Below, piece by piece: positions 34,262 to 45,947 of a DNA stretch of 64,000 bases. The position numbers and the translations under genes are program-made. Position 1 is the first letter of the stretch, and every line of letters starts with the position of its first letter. The stretch is from Desarmillaria ectypa (Eukaryota > Basidiomycota > Agaricomycetes > Agaricales > Physalacriaceae), in contig JAUDYN010000003.1 in assembly GCA_030407005.1 (NCBI GenBank), positions 1,240,001 through 1,304,000 on the forward strand. Direction: 5' to 3'. Below the pieces are notes generated by a model. The model was given only the letters and a program-made list of their open reading frames with translations, was not told where the DNA came from and ran no database searches.

Positions 34262-35063
34262 TTACAGTATCGTTGCTACCACTTGCCGGGTGTGGGTGAG
34301 GTGCCGAAATTCAGTCAAGTAGATGCCTAGTATTAGACAAGGATCTGAGACGCATACTCTGCCACGGAGACGGGTTAACGCACCTTGCCAAGTTCCAAGG
34401 TTCAGCTGACCGTTGGTGATTGGTATGGAGACAGTGGGTCCAACTAAGGAGGCTTTCGTATGAGAAACGCTGCCCAGGTGACAGTTGAGAAGGCTATAAG
34501 GTAATACATAGACGATGAGCTACTCACGAATCACTTAATAACATCTCAGTTGATTGTGTTAGTCGATTGCATAACAAATTCACTGACTCGGGACCTTCAT
34601 CTGTATGTAGCCAGTTGAGGCTCTCAGGAACGATATGATCCAAAGCCATGTCCATATCTGCGATGGAGGTGCTTAACAAAAATTTATCATCGTAATAGAA
34701 TCAGATATCGCACCTTTCCTTACATCTGTGCAGAAACCAGGTCAGAACAATCATCGGCCGCGTAAAACGTCTCTTACCCTTATCCCAGTTCTCATTTAGA
34801 GTCAAAGCACAAGACGTGTGTTTTCTACACATATACCTTAGTTGAATGTATCTTTTTCTTAGAAACTGGCGGGCTCACACGAAGAGAAATAGCATTCCGA
34901 CCTGCGGTGAGGTGAACTTACTGATTGGAAACTGATCAAGGTTACGATGATAGCTCACTGAAATTCCTTCGAGCCCTTCTTTGATGTTTGACCGAACTTC
35001 GTCAGTTATCAGATGGCAGCCCTTGGAGCGACGCGATAACGTGAATGTTTTTTGCCAGCCCAT
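34262..35063 (-). CDS. YjbQ/UPF0047-family protein (secondary thiamine-phosphate synthase fold)
   Basis: A small enzyme of a family found in bacteria, archaea and many fungi; bacterial YjbQ has weak thiamine-phosphate synthase activity, and the true role is unclear. It is broken into about eight tiny exons, so only the first 60 residues appear as an open frame. Spliced parts: MGWQKTFTLSRRSKGCHLIT with DEV, VGMLFLFV, KHTSCALTLNENWDKDV, DMDMALDHIVPE, LNWLHTDEGPE, then HTKASLVGPTVSIPITNG and QLNLGTWQGIYLTEFR. It ends THTRQVVATIL*. The conserved HTS, NExWDxDV, HxDEGP and LGTWQxIYL blocks are present and in order. The exon around MLLSDS is the least certain. Roughly 150 residues. It lies head-to-head with the M16 gene. 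Confidence 0.8.
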
Positions 35064-35208
35064 GATGCTCTTGGTAGTAAGTTATTTAAGGACGAACATT
35101 AGAGGACAGCGGTGAATTATCTATTTACCGTGACACGTGCTTTTATTGAGAAAAACAAATTGGTCGGAAATCTTGGTTTATCTCTGATAATTGCCTCTAA
35201 TTTGCTGG
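35064..35208. promoter_or_regulatory. Divergent promoter, YjbQ-type gene / M16 peptidase
   Basis: 145 bases separate the upstream ATG of the peptidase from the YjbQ start. If the internal ATG at 35380 were used instead, the gap would be about 316 bases. Confidence 0.35.
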
Positions 35209-38200
35209 ATGCAGTGGCTGCCATTAGTTTTCAAAAGAACTTGGCGGTATCCTTTCCTTAGGCGTCAGATCCATCATTCCATTCCTCTCAGGCTGACCTC
35301 CAACTGGACCGCATCCTCTAGCAGCTTCCGCATTCGGCAAGCCTTTACGTCTGCAACCACCACTGCACATTTAGCATCTATGTCTACTCCTTCAGAAAGT
35401 TTCGGAAACTTTGATCTCATCAGAAGAGTCAGACTTGATTTCACGGATGTTGTTGTTTCGAAATGGAGGAGCCGGGTGACAGGTCTGAGCGTTGTTCATC
35501 TAGATTACACAGGTAGTGTTTCTTGCAGCTCTCAGGGTGCTTCTCTTATTCTTTTCCATGGATAGCGCCTATCGTCAACGGATATTTTGTTGTCGGCACC
35601 GAAAGTACGTATCGGAGATTTTGTGTGTATTCGTCACGCTCATTAGAAATGTGGATCAGTATTTGATGATTCTGGTTGCCCTCATACCCTGGAACAGTAT
35701 GTCGTTCTTGATGTTTTTCACAGATTGACGTTAAACTACTGTAGTCTTGTTTTTATGGGATCAGAGCAGTACCCGTACAAGGGTATCATCGATCACTTGG
35801 CTAACCGCGGCTTCTCTAATGGGACTAACGCCTGGACGGACACGGATCACACTGCCTACACAGTCTCTACTGCCGGAGAACAAGGATTCCTACAACTATT
35901 GCCTATCTATGTTGATCACATCCTGTATCCCACAATAACGCAAGCTGGGTAAGTACTTCCATATATATCGCGCTTTTGGCGTATCGTTGAATAATCTGCA
36001 GTTTTGTCACAGAAGTGGGTTGACGTATTTTTACTTGTGCATACAAGCTCATGGAATCAGGTGCATCATATCGATCCGAGCGGACGGGATTCAGGCGTGG
36101 TATACAGTGAGATGCAAGGCCGAGAAAATACATCAGGGGATCTTATGGCCCTTCGGTATGCCAGTATATTATAAGCGGTCATTTTTTCTTTTCTCATATC
36201 GTTCTGGACAGGGCGCAACGACTTTTGGATCCACCAGGTTGCGCCTATCGCAGCGAAACAGGTGGTCTTATGGAAGCCCTACGAGTACTCTCTGTCGAGC
36301 AAAGTATGTTGTTTGTGATTGCAACTATTCTTGGTTTTACATTGATCTAGTTCGGAAATATCATGGCACGTATTATGTCCCGCACAACTTAACCCTCATT
36401 GTGGGAGGAAAACTTTCCAGTGGCACCTCGTCACTGTTAGACGTGGTACAAAACAAAGTAGAGCCAGTTCTAATCTCGCATGGACAAAACAAGGGTCCCC
36501 GACCCCAAGGTTGGAAACGGCCTTTTGTTGAAACGGCTAGTGCTGCTAGACCCCCGATCGCTGAAACCATCAAGGAAACGATAGAGTTCCCCGAGCAGGA
36601 TGAAAGTCAGTGCACATAGCTCCATTTCGATGACACTCTTTTCAGTTGTGCTGCAGGTGTTGGCGAAGTTACCATTACTTTCCTGGGCCCTGCTACAAAC
36701 GACTTCCTGGGGCGGAAGGTATTTATCGTAATTCAAGTTCCTTCTGTTGCTTTGTTTATATGCCTTATAGGCTCTTGATATTTTGGCCACATACCTTACC
36801 TCTTCCGCAGTGGCCCCTCTTAACAAAGAATTCGTCGAGATAGAATCACCACTATGGTCAGTGCTTTCTCTCTTCCTTAAATCAAAATGTTCTTACTTGT
36901 CTTATTTTAGCACGTACATCTATTTCTCAGAGGACATCAGGGCTACCTGCGTCTACCTCCCGATATACATTGGCTCAATTCCAGCAGAGCATCTGGACAC
37001 CTTCGATCAAAAGCTGAAAACTACTCTTCAACGTATCGCCGATGAAGGGATAGACATGGAACGTATGTCTATGGTCATCAATCGTGATGAGCGTCAAGTT
37101 TCGTGATTTATCGACCTCCTTACACCCTTGTGGCTCACCTTTCCGTTTATCTAGCTGCGCAGTAAGCTAGAATCGGCCAAGGGCGATACTTTCTCCACCA
37201 ATATCATCACGGACTTCTTATACGGTGCCGAGGACGGATCGGAACTAAAGAATTCTATGGACGAAATCAACCAATATAACGAGATACGATCATTCTCAAG
37301 TAAACAATGGACGGATCTTCTGAAGAAGTAGAGCGGCACATACCCAGTTTTACTTGATCCTCATCCTTTCTTTCAGGTATTTTATTGACCCAGCATCCGT
37401 CGTTGTCATTGGTAAACCTTCTGCTGTCTTGGCCAAGAAGTTGGAGGAAGATGAGAAGGCTCGAGTTGCCGCTCAGGTCGAAAAGCTGGGTCCGGAAGGT
37501 CTCAAGAAGGCGGCGAAGGAGCTTGAAGATGCGAAAGCAGAACATGATATCCCGATTCCTACTGAGGTGCTGACAAAGTTTCCGATACCCGATGTCAAAA
37601 GCATATCCTGGATACCAGTCCAGAGTCTCCAAGAACCGGGTAAAGGTCGAAATTCCGTGCCAGGACGAACAGAGACCTCACTGTCTCAACATGTGCGTAA
37701 TGATGGCTCTGCCTTACCCTTCTTCGTACAATACGACCATGTCGAGGTGAGTTTTTTCTGACACTACTCCTAGTGATTGATTGAGAAAATTTGTAGTCAG
37801 ATTTCGTGACTGTTCATGGCTATTTCTCCCTTGCAAAGGTTCCCCATCATTTGCGACCGTATGTTCGAGAGCTTTCCGCCTGCTATGCGAATTAACGATC
37901 TTCTTACGTAGACACATATCAACCTATCTGTCGGCGTTCTTTGCATTGCCTGTGCAAAGACAATCTGGTGAATGGTTGAGCCATGAAGAGGTTATCAACA
38001 AACTCGATGACGAGACTGTATCATATGAGGTAGGACTCGGGGTGTCAAACGCATTCGCCGAAACTCTTCGTGTCAGCATCAAAGTCCAAGTATCTGGATA
38101 TGAAGTTGCTGTCGCCTGGCTGAGAGACCTTGTTTATGGTGCTCGCTTTGACAAAGAGCGGTAGGCGGCGGTCTCTCGCCATCCTTTCTTTCCCCTCTGA

Positions 38201-39672
38201 ACCAATTCCTATCTATCAGGCTCCAAGTAACTGTTGCTAAAATACAACAATCTCTTCCCGAGCTCAAACGCGACGGCAACACGGTGCTGGGCTCCCTATG
38301 GGCAGATCTCCTCTACAATGAAAGCTCTACATCTCGAGCGGGAGGAGTTCTTACTCAGGTCGATTTCATTCCCAAGCTCGTGAGACAGCTACAGGAGGAG
38401 CCAGAAAAAGTAGTCGCAGATTTCGAGGAGATTCGGAAGTACAGTAAGCGGCTTCCAGGATGTAACGATTTATTTCTTAATGTTTTGCTCTAGTGACTGA
38501 TCCTTCTGGCATGCGATTCTCGGTTACAGGGGACGTTATGAAACTACCACAACCACGAAGTGTCTGGCCCAAGTATTTCCACTCTGTTCCGGTACGTCCA
38601 TAGTCGAAATCTGAGTTGTCCAGTTAACAGGAGTGTCAATAGGACGTGCCTCTAGCACCCGTTCCTCTAGTGTCGGATAGGCTCAGTGCTATTGGGGAAA
38701 ACCCTGTTCAGAAGGTTTGCTTTTCATCCAATGTCCATTGTGACTGCCTAAATGTTTCCTTCTAGGCGATTGTCATGAGCCTCCCTACGATAGAGAGTTC
38801 ATATGTCACCCACAGTGCCAAATGTCTCAAAGGTTTCCAGAAGCCCGAATATCCCGCTATCCGTGTCGCGCTTGAAGTTCTCAACGCCACCGAAAGTTAT
38901 CTCTGGGTTCGTGCTTCCTCCCAACAACACAAACCACACGTAATGACCGCATTACTTCTCAGCGGTATATCAGAGGTTCAGGCCTTGCATACGGCGCGTA
39001 CGTGTCAATAGACCTTGAAGCCGGACTCTTAAGCTTCTCTTTGTACCGGGTAAGTTCGTCTTTGCGGTGTGGCTAGCATTTTTCTGACTCTTGATCCTAG
39101 AGCTCTAATAGTATAGGAGCTTTCAAGGAAGCTTCGAACGTCTTGAAAGGACTAGTTGACGGAAGCGTACGTCGTCCTTTCAGATCACCCTACTCGGGAT
39201 GACTAACGAGCTGGCGACTCTAGGTTCCCTTCGATTCAACGACACTTGATGCTGCTAAAAGCAGCATTGTGTATGGTATTACCAAGAACGTTTCAACAGC
39301 AAGTCGTGCGGTAAGTTGGCAACGTTTTATGAGTGACCCTCTCTGACATCTTTACAGGCGAGTGTTTCTTTCACGAACCAAGCGCTGAAGGGCCTAGCAC
39401 AAAACTACCAAGTTGAATTACTTGATAAGCTACAAGCTGTCACTCAAGAAGATGTATTGGCTGCATTTCGGACGCATTTCCTTCCTCTTTTTGATCCGTC
39501 ATCATCTGTAGCGGTCGTGGTAACGTCTCCTGGTAAAGCAAGCGAGATCGCTGATGGATTAAAAGACGCTGGTTTTGATGTGGAGAACCGGCAGCTGGAG
39601 ATTGACCCGGATGAATATAGCGGTAGCGAATGCGATTGCGATTGCGATAGCGACCATGACCATAGTGACTAG
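35209..39672 (+). CDS. M16-family zinc metallopeptidase (Sdd3/YOL098C type)
   Basis: About 1,000 residues over roughly 20 exons. The inverted zinc motif HxxEH appears as CPHTLEHLVFMGS, with the second His codon split by an intron (35697-35744). Further family marks: YKGIIDHLANRGFSNGTNAW, TDTDHTAYTVS, VYSEMQGREN, HGTYYVPHNLTLIVGG, and the C-terminal half with LGVSNAFAETLRVSIKVQV, YPAIRVALEVLNATESYLW and FSLYR. Two ATGs are possible. From 35209 the protein begins MQWLPLVFKRTWRYPFLRRQ, Arg-rich and without acidic residues, like a mitochondrial presequence. From 35380 it begins MSTPSESFGNFDLIRRV, the usual family start. I give the longer form. The last residues are an unusual Cys/Asp/His-rich tail (SECDCDCDSDHDHSD). 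The exact peptide substrates are unknown. Confidence 0.87.
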
Positions 39673-39700
39673 CTTATTGTAAGTAGCTATAGCACATACA

Positions 39701-40879
39701 CTACTCCCTTGATAACTGCACTTGCGGCTGCACTTGACTGGGACCAATGACTTGGATCATCTTTTCATCAGCCTCTCTTGGCTTCAGTTCAACGTTTCGG
39801 AGGAAGTCATTCTGAACCAAAAACCGTATAGCTTGAGAAAGATTAGAGACAGTCATGCGTATCTCAGGAAGAAGAAGCTGGATAGATGCTGAGCTAGGGT
39901 GACGACAGTAAAGCATGGACACGTACGTTTCGTAAAAGGGTTGGCTGGGCCGGAACGGTCGGTTGCAGTGGTCTCTTTGGTGGAGGTCTGCTTATTGGTG
40001 TAATGACCTTGGACGGCAAGGATGGTGTATCATCTACCACAGGACTGGAGGTCACCTTTGATGATAAAACCTCCGGCTCACCGTTATCGTTACTATCGGT
40101 GTCCGAGGAACTAGAATCAGTTTCGACCGGGGGTTGAACTAGCGTGGGTTGAGCACTTCCTTGCCCTCGTCCTCGTCCTCGTCCACGCCAGCCGGAATCT
40201 ACAGCGCCTCTAACATGTCCACGTCCCCTTTGCCGCCCACGGTTTGGCGGCCGAGGTTCGTTACCCACTGTCCTCTGCCGTTTCCTGCTGAAAAGGCCGA
40301 GTTCCTCGACGGACAGCTGGCCTCGCGCTATAGCCTCCTCTTGCTTCATCTTCTTCTCTTGTACTCTGTTATCACTAGGCCAGCGTTTCCTACGCTCTGC
40401 AAGCCATGAATCGAGAACTTCGGGGGAATCCAGGACAAGGGTTGTGCCTTGTATGAGCACAGGCTTGCTGAACAAATATTAGGCTTAGAACACGGCACAA
40501 CAGGTTCGACATACCCTTTGAGACTAGGGTCCGCGTCCCAACTGTCGGTTTTCTTCTGCTTGTCCCATCCAGGAGGGAAGATTAGGTGCCTGTCCATCAT
40601 GTGGGTCTCGACACTTTTTTGAGAGCCTATAAACGTGCAATTCTTGTAGGTGCAACGTCTGTTCCCTGTCTGGTACCAGGATGAAGCCCCCACATTCACT
40701 GTGCGAGAACCGGAAGACGAAGCTGCAGTGTAGGTGCTAGAGATGGCGTATCCTTGGGGCGTAGTCGCGTACTGTGAATACGCCTGGGCATAATGACTGG
40801 AGTAGGCCTGAGCATACGTATTCGAAAGGCTAGATTTTATAACAGCAGCAGCATTATTGCAGAGCGAGTTGTTGGCCAT
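39701..40879 (-). CDS. NUFIP1/Rsa1-like box C/D snoRNP assembly protein
   Basis: Three main exons, roughly 370 residues. The start MANNSLCNNAAAVIKSSL leads into a Tyr/Ala/Gln-rich stretch and a C2H2-like finger (CTYKNCTFIGSQ with MMDRHLIF). The conserved NUFIP1 segment is VLIQGTTLVLDSPEVLDSWL followed by AERRKRWPSDN, and a coiled region (KKMKQEEAIARGQLSVEELG). An RG-rich stretch (RGRQRGRGHVRG, GRGRGRGQG) and a C-terminal helical domain (SNLSQAIRFLVQNDFLRNVEL) complete it. NUFIP1 and yeast Rsa1 bridge Snu13/15.5K to the R2TP chaperone during snoRNP assembly in the nucleus. The PEP-type core motif is convincing; the finger and GR tract fit animal NUFIP1 better than yeast Rsa1. Confidence 0.75.
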
Positions 40880-41331
40880 TTCAAAAGTAGTAATTGACGA
40901 TTACATCATTCGCTACACACAAGAAATTTTTGTAGACCACGTGCGAGTAAATAACACGTACACGACTCCCCAGTAAGTAGCTCAAACGTATGATAGTCAT
41001 GTATACATACTTTTAAAGTGTCTGTCAACAAGCACGAAAGCAGTACGATATAATCAGCCATCAACGGTAGGTATTGGCCAGGGAGCAGGGCGGAAAGTAT
41101 GTAACGGCATTTTGACAGCAAGGAGGGAGACAGTCCGGGACGAGGAGTTGACGGATTGGCGGTTCAAGATGATAGGAAGGCGGAACATATGAACAGAGGG
41201 GGGAAGACTTATACTACTGTAAAATGGAGAAAAGGTGAAGACAACGTTGGTGAGATTCCAAGCATCGTCAGCGCTGGACCCACTTTCCAGTGGCTGGCGC
41301 ATTGAATGCGAGCGAGGAAAAGGGATCAGGA
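40880..41331. other. Intergenic between two leftward genes
   Basis: About 450 bases. The side near 40880 is the promoter of the NUFIP1-like gene; the side near 41331 is the 3' end of the KH gene. Frames at 41054-41302 and 40906-41121 lack any family signature. Confidence 0.4.
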
Positions 41332-42456
41332 TTAATCCTGCAATTCCTGTGGCTGCTCCCGTCCCACCCTTCTCTCCTTTTCGCTCTCAAGCTGGTTGTA
41401 CAACAAGAACAGGGCTTTCTCGTTCGCTTCGGGGGTACCGACGATGGTGAACATTCGTTCACCGGTTTCATCGTGGGGAGCTTTGGCAATAGAAATTTTG
41501 GAACCGGACAGACGTCTGATCTCTGTAATCTTCGTTCCGCTCCGACCAATGATACAACCGACCATGTCAGAGGGAATGGAGATATTCTGGGTACGTAGAT
41601 TGGCGGGTGCAACTGACATTGGGGTTGGCCCCATACTGGGTGAGGTGGGCGGCGATAAATGACCACGTATGTCGCCATTAGAGCGGCGGGAAGTGCTGGA
41701 GTAACCGTTCGTGGATCGTCGGTTCCCAGACCGCTCCTCGCTAGTTCCGGGATGGTACAACACAGTGCCCATACCTCGCTCGTAGTCTTCCAAGAGACAC
41801 TTGCCAATCTCCTCAATGGCATGTCCAATGGAGTCTGGAGAGCCCTGGACCTCCACAATACGCTCGGTTGACTGCGGAAGCATATCTTTCGAAGCAATCA
41901 TACGCGCACCGGAGCCGTCTTGGATGGCCTTGATTTTGAGCCCGTTGCGTCCGATAATGGTACCCATGAGATTGTGCGAGATAAGGAGACGGATAGAAGT
42001 ATGGGAGGTGGAAGGTGAGGCAGGAATGGGAGACGAGGGACTCGAGGCGACGAGCTGGGAGATGATGAGGGTGTATGCCTGGTGCTACTGTCAAAGAAAA
42101 TCGCTGATTTTTTTAATTAAAAAATACGCACCTTTGCTACGGCCTCGACAAGGCCCGTAACTGTGAGCACCCGTTCATGTACGCCAGGGATGACCTTGCT
42201 GACACCAGCCTTGACACCGGTCTGGTCTCGCAGATCGGCGACGTTTTTACCAGCCTTTCCAATGATGACACCGGCGTCCTTGGTGCTGACGAGGGCGCGC
42301 AAGGTCAGGATATCATGATTGGAAGGTGAAGCAGAGCGCGATTGCGGCGGTGAAGCTGTAAAATTAATCCGGAAAACAAAATTAGGCTAGTCGACGAGAC
42401 TGTGGCGAAAAAAGCGACGAACCCGAATCACGTCTTTCGGAAGAGTCGGAAGGCAT
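41332..42456 (-). CDS. Three-KH-domain RNA-binding protein (PCBP / Rnc1 / Pbp2 type)
   Basis: Three or four exons, about 330 residues. After MPSDSSERRD and a Ser/Pro-rich start come three KH domains with canonical GxxG loops: GVIIGKAGKNVADLRDQTGV, MGTIIGRNGLKIKAIQDGSG and VGCIIGRSGTKITEIRRLSG. Each is followed by the expected strand and helix (ERVLTVTG, ERIVEVQGSPDSIGHAI, ERMFTIVGTPEANEKAL). The linker between KH2 and KH3 is Ser/Pro-rich (LSPPTSPSMGPTPMS). Such poly(C)-binding proteins control mRNA stability and translation in cytosol and nucleus; fission-yeast Rnc1 binds MAPK-phosphatase mRNA. The first intron sits between RRDS and ASPPQ; a T- and A-rich intron separates KH1 and KH2. Confidence 0.9.
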
Positions 42457-42773
42457 GGAAAAGGGCGGGATGAGAGGAAGAAGGGAGAAGGGAGAAGAGG
42501 GCAGGAGGGTGACGGGAGAGAGAAAGGGTGATGATGACTGAACTGCGAAAAAGTGTTTTTTTCGGCTCTGCGCGTTTGCGCGCCGATTTGAATTAAAGTC
42601 GGTCCAGCCTCTTACTCATTCCCATGACATTATACTTACTGACATTCATTATTCTTACTTTCTCTCTGTACTTTCAGAAAGCAGTCAAATAATAGAAGTG
42701 CACCAAACAACGTATACGCAGCACTGCAGTAACATAGTATGGACATTCATATAACATCATAGTAGTATAGCAG
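42457..42773. promoter_or_regulatory. Promoter region of the KH gene
   Basis: About 320 bases between the KH start and the 3' end of the uL13 gene, both leftward. A purine-rich tract (GGGAGAAG repeats, 42475-42530) lies next to the start, matching a CT-rich promoter or leader on the coding strand. Confidence 0.4.
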
Positions 42774-43532
42774 CTAGTACCCGAGCTGGGTAAGCTTCTC
42801 GAAAGACGACGACTTGTCAAGGGTGGCCTTTTGGCGAAGCTTAATAGCAGCAAGCTGACACGGGAATCAGTATCAACAACTTTTTCGCTGGTGCGCATAC
42901 ATACCTTGCGTTCATGGAATGCCTGGGCCTTGATTTTCCTCTTCTCCTCCAAACGGTCCACGACGTCCTTGTACCCCCAGCCAACTTCGTGAGACAGACG
43001 CTATTGCAAACCAATGAGTACATTGAAAGCCCAGCTACCGTAGAGCAACATACCTTGACCGTGCAGTACTTGCGACCAGGCTTCAACCTCAGCACCCTCA
43101 AGGCCTCCGGAACGACCATCCGCTTCTTGCGGTCATATGGAGGAGGAACACCCTCATAGAGCTTCAGGCGCTCCAAGGCGGCAGCACCCCGGGCGCTCTT
43201 GTGAGGAGTCATTCCTCGGATGGCCCGGTAGAGAATCTTCGAGGGCGCACGGTGATGGAAGGGGCCTGATTTTTTTGGGTTGACAATGTGGCGTTTGTGG
43301 AGGAAGTTGTGGTATCGGAGCTGATGAAGACAGTATTTACACTAGGGCATTGCGTTGGATATTAGAGTCATACCTTGTTGCGGAAAAAGCTGCCAGAGAT
43401 GTTGATCTCTTCGCACCTAACCACGACAATTTTCTGGCCACTAAGGATCTGCTTGGAGATGATCGAGGCCAGTCGACCAAGGAGGTGACCCTTGCCATCA
43501 ATTACGATGGGTGTCGAAGAGAAAGTGGCCAT
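42774..43532 (-). CDS. RPL16: 60S ribosomal protein uL13 (L13a/L16)
   Basis: Cytosolic large-subunit ribosomal protein, about 200 residues in four exons. The start gives [20 protein letters not shown], followed by [90 protein letters not shown], a basic [12 protein letters not shown] and an end in [13 protein letters not shown]. All introns are in phase. In-frame codons upstream of 43532 do not resemble the family, so this ATG is used. The high conservation makes this one of the safest calls in the window. Confidence 0.97.
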
Positions 43533-43834
43533 CGCGAAGTCTACGAAATTGAGGTCAATATTCATGGTTTTGCCTAGCAAAAAAGCGGGGTAGAAGAGAG
43601 ACAGACCTAGAGTGCAAGGGAGCAAAATTCAGCAATGTGAAGGATATACGTAGACCAAATTTACTTACCTTGAGGAGTTGAGCGGTGTAATTCGAATGCG
43701 GCGTACAAAGGAGGAAGCCACTGGCACCGATCCAAACCTTGTTTCCAACTGCATAGCTGCCGGCATCTACCGTTTACTCGAACCAGACTCGTATGTTTAT
43801 GTAATACTATTGCACTAGTCATCAATATCTACCC
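43533..43834. promoter_or_regulatory. Promoter region of the uL13 gene
   Basis: About 300 bases between the uL13 start and the end of the SMP-30 gene. A CT-rich stretch on the coding strand (around 43580-43615) is typical for fungal ribosomal-protein leaders. A 5' UTR intron is possible but I cannot prove one. Confidence 0.4.
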
Positions 43835-45116
43835 CTATCTATCTCCAAAATAGTGTCGTGGGCCGCCGCGGTATTTGCCTCTAAAATCAACAACGAATAG
43901 ATGGCCCGAGTCTGGGTACTTCTCCTGCATGTCATTTACATCTCCATTTGACCTGCAATGCGCTGTGGTGACATACAACTTGTCGTTGTTGGGCCCTAGC
44001 TTCATTCAGAACAAAGTCAGGTTAATCGTAGCTACAACTTACCTCCAAAACAACAGGCAGTTACACGCCATACAGTGGGAAACAAAATCTCAAAGTCAAC
44101 ATTCCCCTCGCGGGTGAACCTAACAATTCGCGATCCCTCCCATCTGTGAAGAAAGAGGTTTATATCACAGCTCGCTGGGGTTGCCCATCTTACCGAGCAC
44201 TCCAGATACATCCCTCTTCATCGATACATAGCCCGTCGCAAAAGCCGGGAAGGTTGAATTTGTTGGCGTCAATGAAGATGCAACGATTCGACAAGTTTCC
44301 ATCATCATAATCGTATGCGTAAATTATGTTTCGCTTTGTGTCGGTAAAGTAGCTTGTCCCAGAGTCAGAGAATTACTTCCGTCAAGGATGCTACACACGC
44401 ACAACTTTTTTTCGTCTAAACTCCAACCCAAACCATTCGAATCCTGAAAAATATGGTTGATGGTGTTAATGACAGTATAATCGTAGCAAGGACGCACCGT
44501 AAACGGCCCTTCATCGACCACCTTGACGCTACTATCGGTCGGATCATATCTATACAACATCCCGGGAACATCGTGTTCTTCAGAGTACACTGTTCCCGCA
44601 AAGAAGCGACCCTTGCTGTCGCAAGCTCCATCGTTGAAACGAGTGTGAGGTTGTTGATCGGCAGGTATCGGCTTACAGAGATAGTTCAGAGTAGGGCCAT
44701 CGAGTAGAGCGAAACCCCGAGACGCTGCGCAGGCCAACTGAAATCCAAGTCAAAACCGCCGCAGACTGGGAACAAGGTGAAAACAGACGCCGGTGCTACA
44801 CAGAGCGAGGCAAGTGATAGAATCTTCATACTGATCTACTGCTAGCTGGTTGTCTTGTGTGTTGAAATGATAGACCTGCAGGTACGTAGCATTAGAGAAA
44901 TAGCAAACGCTATTGCTGTCCCAAAATTGACCTTCTTCTCCTGGATGTCGACAAAATGTAGGATCCCATTTCTGGGATCATAAATAGGACCTATAGTAGT
45001 TTCAGTGTGAGCAGCCCAGTGCTGAATGAACCGTATGGTGCGAATGGCACACCTTCTCCCAGGATGGATCCTACCTTCAAGAGAGGACGATCAATGATAA
45101 TCTGAGGTGCGTTCAT
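43835..45116 (-). CDS. SMP-30/gluconolactonase/regucalcin-family protein
   Basis: A six-bladed beta-propeller lactonase family that hydrolyses sugar lactones with a divalent metal. Around eight exons give roughly 310 residues. Parts in order: MNAPQIIIDRPLLKVGSILG with EG (metal-ligand Glu), PIYDPRNGILHFVDIQ, CAASRGFALLDG, RFNDGACDSKGRFFAGT (metal-ligand Asn and substrate site), DSNGLGWSLDEKKLYFTDT-like after an intron, IIYAYDYDDGNLSNR, FCDGLCIDEEGCIWSAR with the catalytic Asp, then WEGSRIVRFTREG and NNDKLYVTTAHC. It ends GGPRHYFGDR. All metal ligands I expect are seen. Physiological substrate unknown. Confidence 0.87.
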
Positions 45117-45379
45117 AGATAGAGAAATGGGCAAAAGACGTCTTAGTTATTAATCGAGCAAGTGAAGCAAGACAAGCATATATGGACATCAGACTCCTTT
45201 GTCTGCGAAGAAAGTGCTCCTGAATCAGAAATACTTATGTGTTCCACATGGTATTCCGGATCTCAAACCGAAGTCCTTGAAGCTTATGACCAAAGTATTC
45301 GCCCTAGTAAATGTCGGGAAAAGTTTACTAATCAAATACTGATTGTGTTGGGGAGCATTACAAAGGTAAATATCCTTTT

Positions 45380-45947
45380 TCAGTGAGCTACAAAATGGGT
45401 TAGAATTACACAGAGCTATTCTACACGAAAGTGAACGTACCCTCTGGGGTCTCAGAGATGTATTTGATGACTGCGGCGCATGAAGAATGAGCGGCAACCA
45501 GCATATGTGCGAATTCAACTTACCCTGCTCAACTGTTTCCATCTCGTCAGCTGCTTCATCTGGTATTTCTATCGAGAATTCCTGGAGCCATAAGTTCAAT
45601 ATCAAAGCGCACAAAAAATATGGCTTCATCGTACCTCTTCCACTGCCATCACCACCTCTACGGCATCCAAGCTATCAAGACCAAGGTTTTTGAACGAGGC
45701 ACTGGGTCCCAGCTAGTAGCTTAATTAGCCGAAAACTAAAACGTATCCTCGAGTGAAAGCATACCTGCTCAGCCTTGACCTTCTCAAATCCTTTGAAAAC
45801 ATTCAAAACACGGTTCTCGATAGCTTCCTTGGTGAGTCCTGACGCAGCGGAATACCATCTAGCCGGAAACTGGCGCTGGGAGTAGTAGACGTTCAAAAAC
45901 GGACGAGAGAGAGTTGCGGGCCTGGCGGCAAGGCGAAGGAAAGACAT
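45380..45947 (-). CDS. ACP1: Mitochondrial acyl carrier protein
   Basis: Carries fatty-acyl chains for mitochondrial type II fatty-acid synthesis (lipoic acid) and is a subunit of complex I in many fungi. The N-terminus MSFLRLAARPATLSRPFLNV with basic residues is a targeting presequence. Helix I is LTKEAIENRVLNVFKGFEKV. The phosphopantetheine attachment site is LGLDSLDAVEVVMAVE (Ser in DSL), followed by EFSIEIPDEAADEMETVEQ and VIKYISETPE. Four introns are in phase; the last one makes the end EAH. About 140 residues. It is divergent from the mitoribosomal bL17 gene. Confidence 0.93.

Noticed and set aside
41054..41302. Minus ORF between the NUFIP1-like and KH genes
   Set aside because: No recognised motif, overlaps other frames and has no splice partners.
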